64,000 nt of DNA from Erythrobasidium yunnanense (taxonomy: Eukaryota; Basidiomycota; Cystobasidiomycetes; Erythrobasidiales; Erythrobasidiaceae). Below the pieces are notes generated by a model, which saw only the letters and a list, made by a program, of their open reading frames with translations, did no database searches and was not told the DNA's origin. Below are positions 46,761-56,000 of the stretch, piece after piece. Each line of letters opens with the position of its first letter. Within the stretch, counting starts at the first letter, position 1. The stretch covers positions 124,001 to 188,000 of the forward strand of contig BCJC01000009.1 of the NCBI GenBank assembly GCA_001600175.1. Reading direction: 5' to 3'. Position numbers and translations under genes: made by a program.

Positions 46761-47201
46761 GCGCAGAGTTGAGATTGCAGGGCAACCCATGAATGTCATA
46801 AGCTAGCATAAGATGGGGAAGCGGTCTGACAGCCTCAGGCTGCCTCGAAGTAACCCAAGCCCAAAAGACGACTCTTCGCTTCAATTTCATCGAAGTAGTG
46901 TACAGTACATCTGTGCACGGGAATCGCCACTCGTGTCACAGCGCCCAATTTGCAGCACATGCGTGTCGCGTGTACTCGTCAAGGCAAGATTCCCTTTGAT
47001 CCACAGTCAACGCATCCTTTCATCAATCAACATGTAAATAATGGCTCACCCAAAGTCTACTCGACCGGCTGGTCTCCCTGTTCTCCTCGTTACAAACCTC
47101 AATTGCTGACTTGCAACGCGTCCGCTCAAGCCAGCCGCCATCCACAGCAATCCGAGTCAAGCACACTTCAGCTCCTGGTCAAAGCATTGTGGTACCGAAT
47201 C
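46761..47201. other. Spacer between members 4 and 5
   Basis: An open frame continues upstream of member 5 from 46950, but the family core begins only after 47202. No separate gene seen. Confidence 0.4.
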
Positions 47202-47783
47202 ATGCTTCGTCGAAGTAAGCCGACTGTCACCGCGCCCATCACCGTCAGCACTCGAGACGAGAGCAACTGCCGAATCGATTACGAGTACAAGGATCCCTCC
47301 TGCGACCCCGCCATATACACGACCATCATCGCTCCAGGCTCGCGATCGTACGTCATAGAGTCTAGGTACAGCGTCGAAGCTCTCGCCAAATGGGATAGCA
47401 AGCACGCTCGACTCCATCGCAAGATGTATCCGAATGGGCGTTATGCGCTTCCTCAAAATCCAGGTCCCTACAAGCCTGTAGACGTATTCGAGATCTTCTC
47501 GCTTCGTCGTAGAACAGACGATCCGGAGACGCCGTTCAAGACATACATGCAGCCGCGCATCGCACGGGATGAAAAGGCAAAGACTATCTGGGCACTGCAG
47601 CCTGGTGTGCGCATCATCCCCGTTAAGGACGTGGTCTTGGTCCAGAAAGCCGGCACGGCACCTGAAACCGGACCCAAATACAGAGCTATCATACCCAAGA
47701 AGAAGTTTGCAGCTTGGACAAAAGGATGTACGGGCAAGCTTGAATCTAATGCTGGGATGATGGTAGCGCAGCTGGGATTGTGA
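47202..47783 (+). CDS. Array member 5 (type I)
   Basis: ATG 47202 (MLRRSKPTVTAPITVSTRDE) is preferred over upstream codons because it matches the lengths of other members; 193 residues. Core: YEYKDPS, SYVIESRYSVEALAKWDSKH, ARLHRKMYPNGRYALPQ, YKPVDVF, IWALQPGVRIIPVKDVVLVQ, KYRAIIPKKKF. It is intact and close to member 6 in the VKDVV region. Confidence 0.76.
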   Translation: MLRRSKPTVTAPITVSTRDESNCRIDYEYKDPSCDPAIYTTIIAPGSRSYVIESRYSVEALAKWDSKHARLHRKMYPNGRYALPQNPGPYKPVDVFEIFSLRRRTDDPETPFKTYMQPRIARDEKAKTIWALQPGVRIIPVKDVVLVQKAGTAPETGPKYRAIIPKKKFAAWTKGCTGKLESNAGMMVAQLGL

Positions 47784-48146
47784 CGTTGATTGGAGTAACT
47801 CCGGCTCGCCTATGCACTCGGATTCTGCTTCAGGACGAAAACCTGGATTGGCAGTCACCACGATTACTGTCACTCTTCACTAGCAATGCCTACTGGAAGT
47901 CGCCGACGTGTTATGTCCAAGTCTCCAAGCCTTCCCTTCGAGCTCTTTCGTTGCTTCCTTTGTGGACACCCCTTTTTTCCTAATAAACGATGATACCTTA
48001 TACAGGATCAACCTGCAGCTGTCTCTCTCCACTGCGCAATCCGATAGGCCGTCATCGCACTCAGCCATCCCAAAGAACGGGTTGTGTCTGGTCCAGCGAG
48101 CCTATCCCCAAACCAACCGATCCAAGCCATTTCCGCGCCTATCGTC

Positions 48147-48925
48147 ATGCATAAAGTCAGTACTCTGGACGACAGCAATTGCCAACCTGACTACGAGTAC
48201 AACGACACCTCAATCGACGATGCTATCTATACTATCATCTTTCCGGACTCTAGAATCTATGTTGTCGAGTCGCAGTACAGTCTTCAAGCCCTAGCGGATT
48301 GGGACGCAAAGTACGCTCAGCTCCATCGTAAAGTGAACCCAAAAGGCCGGTATGCCCTGCCCCGCAATCAAGGATCGTTCAAAGTCATCAACATCGTCAC
48401 TCTCGGTGACTTGCGTAAAATTGGCGCGAAGCAATTCCGAAAGGCCAACCGCGTCTAGCTAGGAATAAGGATTACGATATCTGGGCCTTACAGCCGGGCG
48501 TGAGGATTGTGCCTGTTAAGGATGTAGTGATCCTTGAGAGAATCTGTCCTGAACTTCAGGGAGGACCCAGATACAAGGCTGTCATACCTAAGCAAGACTG
48601 GCTGGCAAGAAGGCATGAATTCAAGGGCTGCGAGAAGGTGGACATCCCCGGCGCAAGTCATTGCTACCGGAACTCCGCCTCTGGCCGCGATAGTGGCTGC
48701 CCCAGTAGTGCTGGACGGCTTGCGACTGCGCCAGGAACGTCCTCATCCCCGCCATTATCCGGGTCTGCAGCACGTCGTAACTCTTCGTTGAGTCGAAGTT
48801 CGTGCAATAAGCAGAAAGTTAGAACAACATTGGGCGATAGTGGTCTGGCCGTGCCACCGACGCAGCGCGCTGCGAGCTTCCGCAAGGCATCCTCGGGCAG
48901 CATTAAGCTAGCCACAGGGCAATAG
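48147..48925 (+). pseudogene. Array member 6 (type I), one frame break
   Basis: ATG 48147 (MHKVSTLDDSNCQPDYEYND) runs through VYVVESQYSLQALADWDAKY, LHRKVNPKGRYALP and stops at 48458. A shifted frame picks up at once with DIWALQPGVRIVPVKDVVIL, RYKAVIPKQDW and a Ser/Gly/Arg-rich tail to 48925. A one-base loss near 48450 explains it. The sequence on both sides stays well conserved, so the break is recent or a sequencing artefact. Confidence 0.6.
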
Positions 48926-49184
48926 ATCGGAGCCTCTGGGTCGAGTTTTGGAAGAACGCAGCCAGCGGCATCACATCCTCCGCTGTAGTTCATACTGTGT
49001 TCTTTTCAGATTTTTCCAATGTGCTGCCAATGCGAACCTGCTCGCATCACATTACGATGTCTCCCTTCAAACGAGTCGAGGCAATGCAAGCTCGTCATGA
49101 GCTCCTTGAGCAGCATGCTGCTTGGCTCTCCTCCGCAAACTGTTATAGGCGGTCGATACGATACACAAGCTCTTTCTGCCCGCG

Positions 49185-49757
49185 ATGTCGAATAGCAAGC
49201 CTTCACCTCCACGCACTCGCAAAGCCAAGATCATCTACTCTCTTCCTGTTGTTCTGGACTACGAACACGACGATGGTCTCGTCGATGCCAACGAACGCTT
49301 CATCGCCATCGTTCCTCAAACACAGATGTTCATTATCGAGTCACAGCACAGCCTAGCTGACCTCAAGGCATGGGACAGCAAGCATGCTAGATTGAGCCGA
49401 ACTTTCTCTCCGAGAGGTTCTCGCGAGGTATCTCAAGACGTCAAGCCTTATAGACCTTTAAAGCGAGTCAGTCTACCAAGTCTGCGCCTCCGCACAAGCA
49501 AACACAGCCCCCATCTCCAGCCTCGACTCGTCGTAGACCGACAAAGTAGAAGTTTATGCACACCACAGCCAGGCGTTCGCATCGTTCCTGTCCAGGATGT
49601 GGTCATCGTTGAGCGGCCCTTTCCGGCTCACACGGGAAGAGACCGCTATAAGGCTATTATACCGCAGAAGTACTGGAACGAGAGGAAACATCTGTACCCT
49701 GGGTGCGGGAACGTAATAGTATCTGCTGATAGGCCTGTGGAGCACGTACTCGCATAA
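49185..49757 (+). CDS. Array member 7 (type I, divergent)
   Basis: ATG 49185 (MSNSKPSPPRTRKAKIIYSL), 190 residues. Core: LDYEHDDGLVD (type II-like start), MFIIESQHSLADLKAWDSKH, ARLSRT, PYRPLKRV, then LCTPQPGVRIVPVQDVVIVE (Leu-Cys replaces Ile-Trp) and RYKAIIPQKYW. It mixes a type II start with type I later parts, so it may be a recombinant. It has almost no Ser-rich tail. Confidence 0.76.
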   Translation: MSNSKPSPPRTRKAKIIYSLPVVLDYEHDDGLVDANERFIAIVPQTQMFIIESQHSLADLKAWDSKHARLSRTFSPRGSREVSQDVKPYRPLKRVSLPSLRLRTSKHSPHLQPRLVVDRQSRSLCTPQPGVRIVPVQDVVIVERPFPAHTGRDRYKAIIPQKYWNERKHLYPGCGNVIVSADRPVEHVLA

Positions 49758-50076
49758 CAAGCCAGAGTTGTCAAGCTTCGACCCCGTAAGCTTCGAGCAA
49801 CGCCAGCAACAGAGACGATGACCACAGATGTAGATCTGTACATGTAACTAATGCATTGTGGTACAAGCTTTAACACGAGTCTGTTGGAGAAAAAAAGAAA
49901 ACAGCCCTTGTTTCTTCCTTACATGCGCTTGAAAGGCCTGCCGTCAAGCTAGGCAGAGGACTGGCATGTAACACGACTACTGGGTACGCTTGTGGTGGTC
50001 TCTAGACGACAACGACATACTTTAGCTATCGGAGCTATCGGGATCAATCGCTACACGGTGAGTTCAGCCATACAGC

Positions 50077-50793
50077 ATGGTCTCTCTACTGATTCGAGAG
50101 GCGTCTTTCATGCCGTCAGATCTGGATTATCGCATAGCATCAAGCCGCTCAGTAATCCTCCCAATGAAGTCACCGTTCAAAGTCTCAATGGACAAAACAC
50201 CCAAGTCTAATGTACTCATTCCGGATACGACAGTCGTCAAGCCATACCACTACGACGACGGCCTGATTGATGTTGAGTCCTACGCGGTTGTCAGGAACAT
50301 CGCACCTTGCTATGTTATCGAGTCCCGCTACACTTCCAAAGCACTGCTCGAATACGGACGCGATCAACGTCATGGCCTGAAGAGACTGCGAGGCGGAAGC
50401 AAACCAAAGTACTCTCTACCTGAGCCGGAAGCGTACAGACCTATTGCAATCATTTTTGATTCATGGGTAGACGCCTACCTCACCAAGAAATGGAGACCGC
50501 GTGCATGCGGTGAGATTCCGTATGGCTTAGCCAAAGACAGAGAGGGATTGGTCGTCTCTACTTATCCTGAAACCAGGGTTGTCGTGGTCAGAAACCCTGT
50601 GACAGTAGTACGATCTACGCTGGACCACCCAGACCGCCACAGCATCAAGGCCGTAGTGCAGCAAGAAGTTTTGGCTCAGAAACAAAGCTTGTGGGCAGAT
50701 CAGAGAGCTGCACTTAATGACGAGCATACCCGAAAAGGGAGCGTGGCCTCTCAAGATTCGACAAGGAAGAGCCGTTTTGTCTCCCGAGCGTAG
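50077..50793 (+). CDS. Array member 8 (type II)
   Basis: ATG 50077 opens the frame, but ATG 50164 (MKSPFKVSMDKTPKSNVLIP) fits family length better. Core: YHYDDGLIDVESY, CYVIESRYTSKALLEYGRDQ, LKRLRGGSKPKYSLPEP, YRPIAIIF, PYGLAKDREG, TYPETRVVVVRN, IKAVVQQE. The tail has HTRKGSVASQ. It is intact and most like member 9. Confidence 0.76.
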   Translation: MVSLLIREASFMPSDLDYRIASSRSVILPMKSPFKVSMDKTPKSNVLIPDTTVVKPYHYDDGLIDVESYAVVRNIAPCYVIESRYTSKALLEYGRDQRHGLKRLRGGSKPKYSLPEPEAYRPIAIIFDSWVDAYLTKKWRPRACGEIPYGLAKDREGLVVSTYPETRVVVVRNPVTVVRSTLDHPDRHSIKAVVQQEVLAQKQSLWADQRAALNDEHTRKGSVASQDSTRKSRFVSRA

Positions 50794-51262
50794 CTTTTCT
50801 TTGTCACAAGATTATCTGGAAACCACTGCTTTGGCATAGTAGCGCTGACCTGAGATGGTACAAATGGGAGAGCGCAGGCATTGCTAACCACGATCGCGCC
50901 TCCAATCTCTTCAAGATTCCCTGCCGTTCCCGTCACACTCGCATTCACTTTCCATTCGCAGACATCGTCGCCTACGAGCTGCTAACTGCAGATGCCCAAA
51001 TACAGCCCAGTGGCTCCCGCGACCTTTGTTCGAACTTGACCCGCATATCAAGCGAGGCCAAGAAAGGTCCTTTGACCCAGATCTAGTTGGAGTGCTATCA
51101 CCAGCTGCGTGAGACAGCCCAAGGTCTCTCTCTTACCCACAGTGTTCGAGCCCAAAGTCTGAGCTATCACCCGCATCTGTTGCCTCAGCCACTCATCAAT
51201 CCTAATCTGTCGCTCGAACGCTGGTCATCCATCTTGGCGCTGCAAAAGCATCATCCGCGCCA

Positions 51263-51874
51263 ATGCAGACCCATGCGAAAGAACCTGCTGCGCAGGCAAA
51301 CGTGAGGTTCGATTATGAGTTTGATGATGGACTCATCGACGAACAGCAATACAACTGTACCACGTACCACTCACAATGCCTTGTCATTGAATCCTGCTAT
51401 GACATCAAAACCCTGCAAGAATGGCTGAATGCGCAACCCCGCGTTCTCAGGAGACTACGATCGCAAGGCAGTCCAAACTATGGGCTCCCTCAACCTGGTC
51501 CGTACAGACCTATCGCAGCCTTCATGCCTGGAGAAATCGATCATTACCTTCTAGGTGAGAAGTCGAGATTTGGCCGCAGGTCGGTTCATGCTCCGTATGG
51601 CTTGAGAAGAGGCGCATGTGGACTACTGTATTCGACCTATCCTGGGATCAGAGTTGTACTGACCACCAAGGTCCTCGTGATCACAAGGGCTGTAGGTCAA
51701 CCGCTAGATCGATCCATCATAAAAGCGATCGTCCAGCCAGAAAATTTGGCACTTAAGGAGAAGTTGTGGTCCGCTCAGAGAGCTAATTTGAAAAAGACAA
51801 GCAGAATAAGCGGCAGTACGGCCAGTGGTAGTACTGGTCGGAAGGGGAGTGCAGCAGCTGAACGCAGCGGATGA
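51263..51874 (+). CDS. Array member 9 (type II)
   Basis: ATG 51263 (MQTHAKEPAAQANVRFDYEF), 203 residues. Core: DDGLIDEQQY, CLVIESCYDIKTLQEWLNAQ, VLRRLRSQGSPNYGLPQPG, YRPIAAFM, PYGLRRGACG, TYPGIRVVLTTK, IIKAIVQPE. The tail reads SGSTASGSTGRKGSAAAERSG-like (Gly/Ser repeats with RKGS). It is the last member before SEC62. Confidence 0.77.
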   Translation: MQTHAKEPAAQANVRFDYEFDDGLIDEQQYNCTTYHSQCLVIESCYDIKTLQEWLNAQPRVLRRLRSQGSPNYGLPQPGPYRPIAAFMPGEIDHYLLGEKSRFGRRSVHAPYGLRRGACGLLYSTYPGIRVVLTTKVLVITRAVGQPLDRSIIKAIVQPENLALKEKLWSAQRANLKKTSRISGSTASGSTGRKGSAAAERSG

Positions 51875-52150
51875 TGACGAAGTGCTTTTTGCTGCGGGGA
51901 GCTCTGGGACGCATCAGCATCACAGAATGGAGCCACCTTATCCCAATTACTCCTTGTACCGCCGATGAACGATACGATCAGTCCGACAAGGATGATTAGT
52001 GGAAACGCGCGTCTTGCTAGATCTAGTCAAGGAGAGCACAGGACGCCAGGGTCTCTTGCAGATGCGACTTTCCTTTGCTTGCTTGACCTTCAACTCTTGG
52101 GGTATACACGAAAGATTGCCAACAATCTGCTGCCTGCAGAGGCTCGCCCC
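51875..52150. other. Right edge of the array
   Basis: 3' flanks of member 9 and SEC62 (convergent). No gene. Confidence 0.45.
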
Positions 52151-53231
52151 TTAATCGGACAGCTCTGATATCTGTGCTCCTCTAGATTCTGCAGATGATG
52201 GTCCATTCGGCGCACCGCTTGCTGATGGCGCAACCGCTGTAGAAGTTGCAGAAGTACTCTTTCTCGATTTCTTCTCTTTCCCGCCTGGAGCGCCATCGAC
52301 TGCCTTGCGCTGCGAGGTCCGATGCATCAGTGCCTTTTCCAGTGTCGACGGGTGGGAGAAGGCTTACCTTCTTCTTCTTGGGAGGCGGTAGATCCCAGTC
52401 CCACCCTGGAATGAACGAATCGATCTGTTGCATCGACTCAGTCAGCATAGGCGGTAAGGTAGAGAAGCTTGTAATACGTACAAAGCCAACGTCTGCGAAG
52501 AGATTCGGGAATATCCAGATACCAGGCTTTGCGACCACAATTGTGATCACGTAAAAGATAAGACGGAAGATGGCGAGACCAAAGAAGAGACCGATGACAC
52601 CAAGCATTGCCATACTGAGGTACCATACTGCGATTCTGAGGCTTGTAGGCCACAGAGGGAACATGACGCCGGCCAGGATGACGGCAACAAGACCTATTCC
52701 TCCTAGGACGCTCTTGACTTGTGAGCCTTCCAGTAGCCAGACGTAGTAGTCTTCACTGTTGAAAGCTTGCATCTGATTGACCTGAAGCATCTTGATACTA
52801 GGTCCTTTGGCGCCGCCAGGCCCTGTCGACGTGACGCTCTGTCCGCGGTCTACTTTCAGGTAGAACGCGTGTGGGATGATGCTTCGCAGCAGGGATAAAG
52901 CTTCATCTTCGCTTGTAATCTTGGGGACGCCCTTCTGCTTTGCATAGGCTGGCGTTTGCAGCGCTTTCACAGCGGATTTGCCTGGATTACTTCGCATATT
53001 AGCGAGCCGTTTTGGCAGGTTTCTTGCGCGATGTTATGCACCTCTGAAGTAGTCTACTCTCTTTCCATTCAAGATGCCCGTCTTTGCTTTCAGGCCAGCT
53101 TTGTTTCGCAGCCAATGCACCACTTTCTGGAACTCAGCTTAAAAACGATTTGATGCAAGAAAGTCAGCTAACTTGTGGAAGCTAAATACCACAAATCCCT
53201 TACCTGGCGCTTCCTTCTGCCGCTGCTCCAT
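52151..53231 (-). CDS. sec62: Translocation protein Sec62
   Basis: Five exons from ATG 53231. Exon 1 is MEQRQKEAP; exon 2 FQKVVHWLRNKAGLKAKTGI and VDYFR; exon 3 GKSAVKALQTPAYAK (Sec62 YFxGK.AV.AL signature), LPHAFYLKV-like IIPHAFYLKVDRG, DYYVWLLEGSQ, two membrane helices (VLGGIGLVAVILAGVMFPLW and VWYLSMAMLGVIGLFFGLAI) and PGIWIFPNLFADVGF; exon 4 FIPGWDWDLPPPKKKK; exon 5 a Lys/Ser/Ala-rich tail ending SELSD. Sec62 works with Sec61/Sec63 at the ER membrane in post-translational import. The C-terminal exon is used with a GTAAGC..GCAAG intron after KKKK. Confidence 0.9.
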
Positions 53232-53573
53232 CGTCTGATATGTCTACCTTCGAGTTGGGCCTGGCGAAAGACACGCGCAATTGCTGTCCGAACATTTCGG
53301 CGAAATCTGCCCAGATCATTGACGAACTGGCTGAACAGAATCTACTGAGCACTGACTCTGCTGAACTACAGCGAGAGCTCGCGATCTCGCGAACAAAACG
53401 GCTAACTTGGCGTTGCTGCTAGATCTCATCATTCCTTACAGCGTGGACAGACATATGCATCTTCTGCAAGCTTAGGTTGGCAATTCTCCCTTGCATCACC
53501 TGGCGGTGCAATAGACCTGACATCAGGCCTGTCTTTGCAATACGACCCTGCGCTGGCTCGGACAAGAGTCGCA
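53232..53573. other. Divergent promoter, SEC62 / His-Cys-rich protein
   Basis: An open frame with an ATG at 53240 lies only 9 bases from the SEC62 start and does not splice into the downstream gene; treated as non-coding. Confidence 0.45.
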
Positions 53574-54727
53574 ATGGGTCTGACCGAGAAGCTCTATGTA
53601 GGGTTGCAGCTAGATTTCCCTCACCTGTTCTGATCGCCGTTTGATAGGGCAAGATCCCTAAACGCTTTCCAACTCCGCCCAAACAAACCAACGAGCTGGA
53701 GAGCGATGATGTGTCCGATTCGTCGTCTGTCATATCTACAGAAAGTGGTAGACGCTATCGCATGACTCCCATCCCTACAGGCAAAGGCGGCAAGGGCAAG
53801 CAGAGCAAGCTCGCAAAACGGACAAAGACACCCAAACAGCTCGATGAAGAGATCATAGAAGAAGCTGAGGATGAATCTGAAGAAGAGCTCGAGCAGGAGT
53901 ACGACAATATCAGCTTTGCCAGTCGGACGGGCAGCGAGCCTGTCCAGGTCAAGCAGCCACCGAGTCCGTATCAGACTGACCCAAGTTTGGCGTATGACGA
54001 AGCTATTCAAGAGCCAGAACCATACCACAGGCATCAAGCTCCGCTTCCAGCCGACTACGAGATGCCTTTGTCCTCTGCCGCATCTGCTGCTGTCCCACCT
54101 GCGTATCAGCAGCCGCGACATCATCATCAGCAGCATTCATCCTCGAGCGGTCCTGTGCAGCACAGACATCATCACAAGTCAGCAGAGCCAGCGCAAGAGC
54201 CGCACAGACCGAGGAAGCATAGGATGATGCCATCGACTGTCAGATCTGCTTGCTCATGCGAGTCTGAGGAGATCATCCATGCTTCGAAGTGTGGATGTCA
54301 TGCTTGCAGAACGCTAAGCAAAGGCAAGCGACGGTCTCACAAACATAGGCTGTCTCGGAAGCTCGAGCGGCTACATCAGGTTGATGAAGGTGCCCGATGC
54401 CATTGTGCTGATTGTAAGAAGAAGCGCTACAAGGCTAAGCTGAAGAAGGAGATCATGCAGGAGATAGAGATGCGCCAGAATTCGAAACGCAGGCACCGAC
54501 ATCGGCATGGACACCCGCGACATCGGAGCCATCGCGATCAATACTACGATGCTGACTCGCGAAGGGATGTGGAGTACATCCCTGTGCCTGTCCAAAGACA
54601 TAGAGGACATCGCATGCGAGGCTACCGGGACGAGCGAGTCACTCGCGCAGATCTCGAGAGTCTAGCATACGAGTTGCGGCGGCGACGATTGTCACCTCAT
54701 CGTAGATATCGTAGTCGATATCACTAA
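53574..54727 (+). CDS. His/Cys/Arg-rich protein, unknown
   Basis: Exon 1 is 53574-53597 (MGLTEKLY) and exon 2 is 53648-54727, giving about 367 residues. The 50-base intron (GTAGGG..TTGATAG) is needed because the frame upstream of exon 2 is stopped. Parts: IPKRFPTPPKQ, a Ser/Asp stretch, an acidic helix (EEIIEEAEDESEEELEQEY), a Pro/His-rich stretch, then clustered cysteines (CSCESEE, KCGCHACR, CHCADCKKKR) and a very basic end with HRHRHGHPRHRSHR and RRRRLSPHRR. The cysteine pairs could bind metal. No family recognised; possibly nucleic-acid binding by charge alone. Confidence 0.65.
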
Positions 54728-54783
54728 CTCCTTTAGTCAGCATGTAAAATAGCTTCGCTTGCTAAGCAGTCTCGATATCATAC

Positions 54784-55797
54784 TCAAGCCAGATCACCGT
54801 ATATTCTCCGCACCTCTTCCCTGCTGATAGAGTCCGCAAGCCGTATCGTTTCCGGTACTCTTGCTTGCGAACAGGCTAGAGTTACAGCTAATGCCGATTC
54901 GAGCGAGATCTTATGACCAGGTGATACGAAAACGGGTTGCTTCGCGTTCTTGTCGCAAGAAGTCATGACGGCCTGATGTGGAGAGCATTCAGCAAACTGA
55001 TGGCGTCTGCTGTGACCTTGTCAAGCTTACTGCGCCGTGATACTCGCTGCCATCGGCATTATGTATCCCTATCCACTGTCCTCTTGAGTCGAGCACTTGT
55101 TTGCACCTTTCCTTGAAGCCTTTTTGCAGGTATCTCCAGTCTGTACCGAGTTCGTGCTGACCGCCAGCAGGCAGCGGGTTGTACTCTTTGGCGCAGCCTA
55201 TTGTCGGAACATCGGCTAACACGCCTACCGCAACCGCCAGACCTGCTTGTCGTACGTGAAACCGTCCGTTGCCATCCACGAGGAAGACTTGCGGGAAGGG
55301 TGAAAAGGCGGACTTGCGGAGGTCCTGTATCACATCGACGAGGAGATCGCATTCTCTCATCGCAAGAAAAGAAGGGATATAAGGCTTGCTTATGGTGGCT
55401 TTCTTGCTCAGGGAGTGAAGAAGCTGCCAGCAAACATCTAGTCAGGGAAAGGTAGGACCTCTTGCTTGCCAGCGCTTCTTACCTTCAGTGACGGGAACTC
55501 CAGGACCGTAAGCGTAGCGACTCCTTCGTCCTTCAAATGTCTTGGAAAGCTGACGTCTAAGCCGCCGATGCAATGCAGACCGCTTATCGAGCCAGTGACG
55601 GTCCGGGTTATGGGACGAGCATAGTCTTCCGCATCGAAGGTGGAGTTCCCTGAAACGCTGAAGCAGAGTTCCGAGTCTTCAAAGACAGCAAGCGAGGCAT
55701 AGCGGAGCTGTTCTGCCTTCCAGATGTCTATATGGCTTTCGGGCGGACCAGAGCTAATAGATGTCGCAGCATTCTCTGCCTGACTTTCGGCTAGCAT
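54784..55797 (-). CDS. Endonuclease V
   Basis: Three exons from ATG 55797. Motifs: IGGLDVSFP (first catalytic Asp), KPYIPSFLAMRECDLL (family YVPGFLxxRE with the acidic Glu; here Ser for Gly), VFLVDGNGRFHVRQAGLA (second Asp), PTIGCAKEYN, VFVSPGHKISLESAL and RLADSISREE. The enzyme cuts nucleic acid one base 3' of deaminated bases; eukaryotic members act mainly on inosine in RNA. Exon 1 joins exon 2 at LK|LLHSLSKKATISKPY via an acceptor at TGGCAG; exon 2 ends at EYHGA. All three acidic residues are kept. It converges with the His/Cys-rich gene, 56 bases apart. Confidence 0.88.
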
Positions 55798-56000
55798 AGA
55801 GGATCAAGATGCATTTCGAATCTAGATGGCGCTGCTTGAAGTCGGAGTGAACCAGAGTTGGTGAGCGAGAGAGCAAGGCACAGATCGATGAGGCACAAAA
55901 TGCTTATACTTGCTTAGATTTCGCTAGCAGTATGTTTTACTTGATATATGCTACATAAAGTTAGCTGAATAAGTCATGCATAGCAAGCCTGCCTATGCTT
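55798..56000. other. Intergenic
   Basis: Endonuclease V promoter and 6PGDH 3' flank. No gene. Confidence 0.4.

Larger units (their letters stand above)
42351..51874 (+). other. Tandem array of nine paralogs of an unrecognised intronless family
   Basis: All nine members point the same way at 0.8-1.4 kb spacing, between PET100 and SEC62. Each has one reading frame and no intron, although neighbours have many. Shared core: an acidic/Tyr-rich start (Y-x-Y-N-D-P or Y-x-x-D-D-G-L), then [IV]-[IV]-E-S-x-Y near residue 50-60, L-x-E-W, R-L-x-R-K, Y-x-L-P, Y-x-P, a middle segment, P-x-[TV]-R-[IV], and K-A-[IV]-[IV] near the C-terminus, ended by a Ser/Arg-rich tail. Type I (members 1, 2, 3, 5, 6, 7) has IW..QPxxRI.P.KDVV. 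Type II (4, 8, 9) has PYGL...TYPxxR. No signal peptide, membrane helix or known domain was seen. Confidence 0.8.

Noticed and set aside
42351-51874. Idea that the array encodes secreted effectors
   Set aside because: No member begins with a hydrophobic leader at any plausible ATG, so classical secretion is unlikely.
53240-53422. 60-residue open frame starting 9 bases from the SEC62 start
   Set aside because: No donor joins it in frame to the next gene and it would overlap the SEC62 leader. The ATG at 53574 gives a cleaner model.
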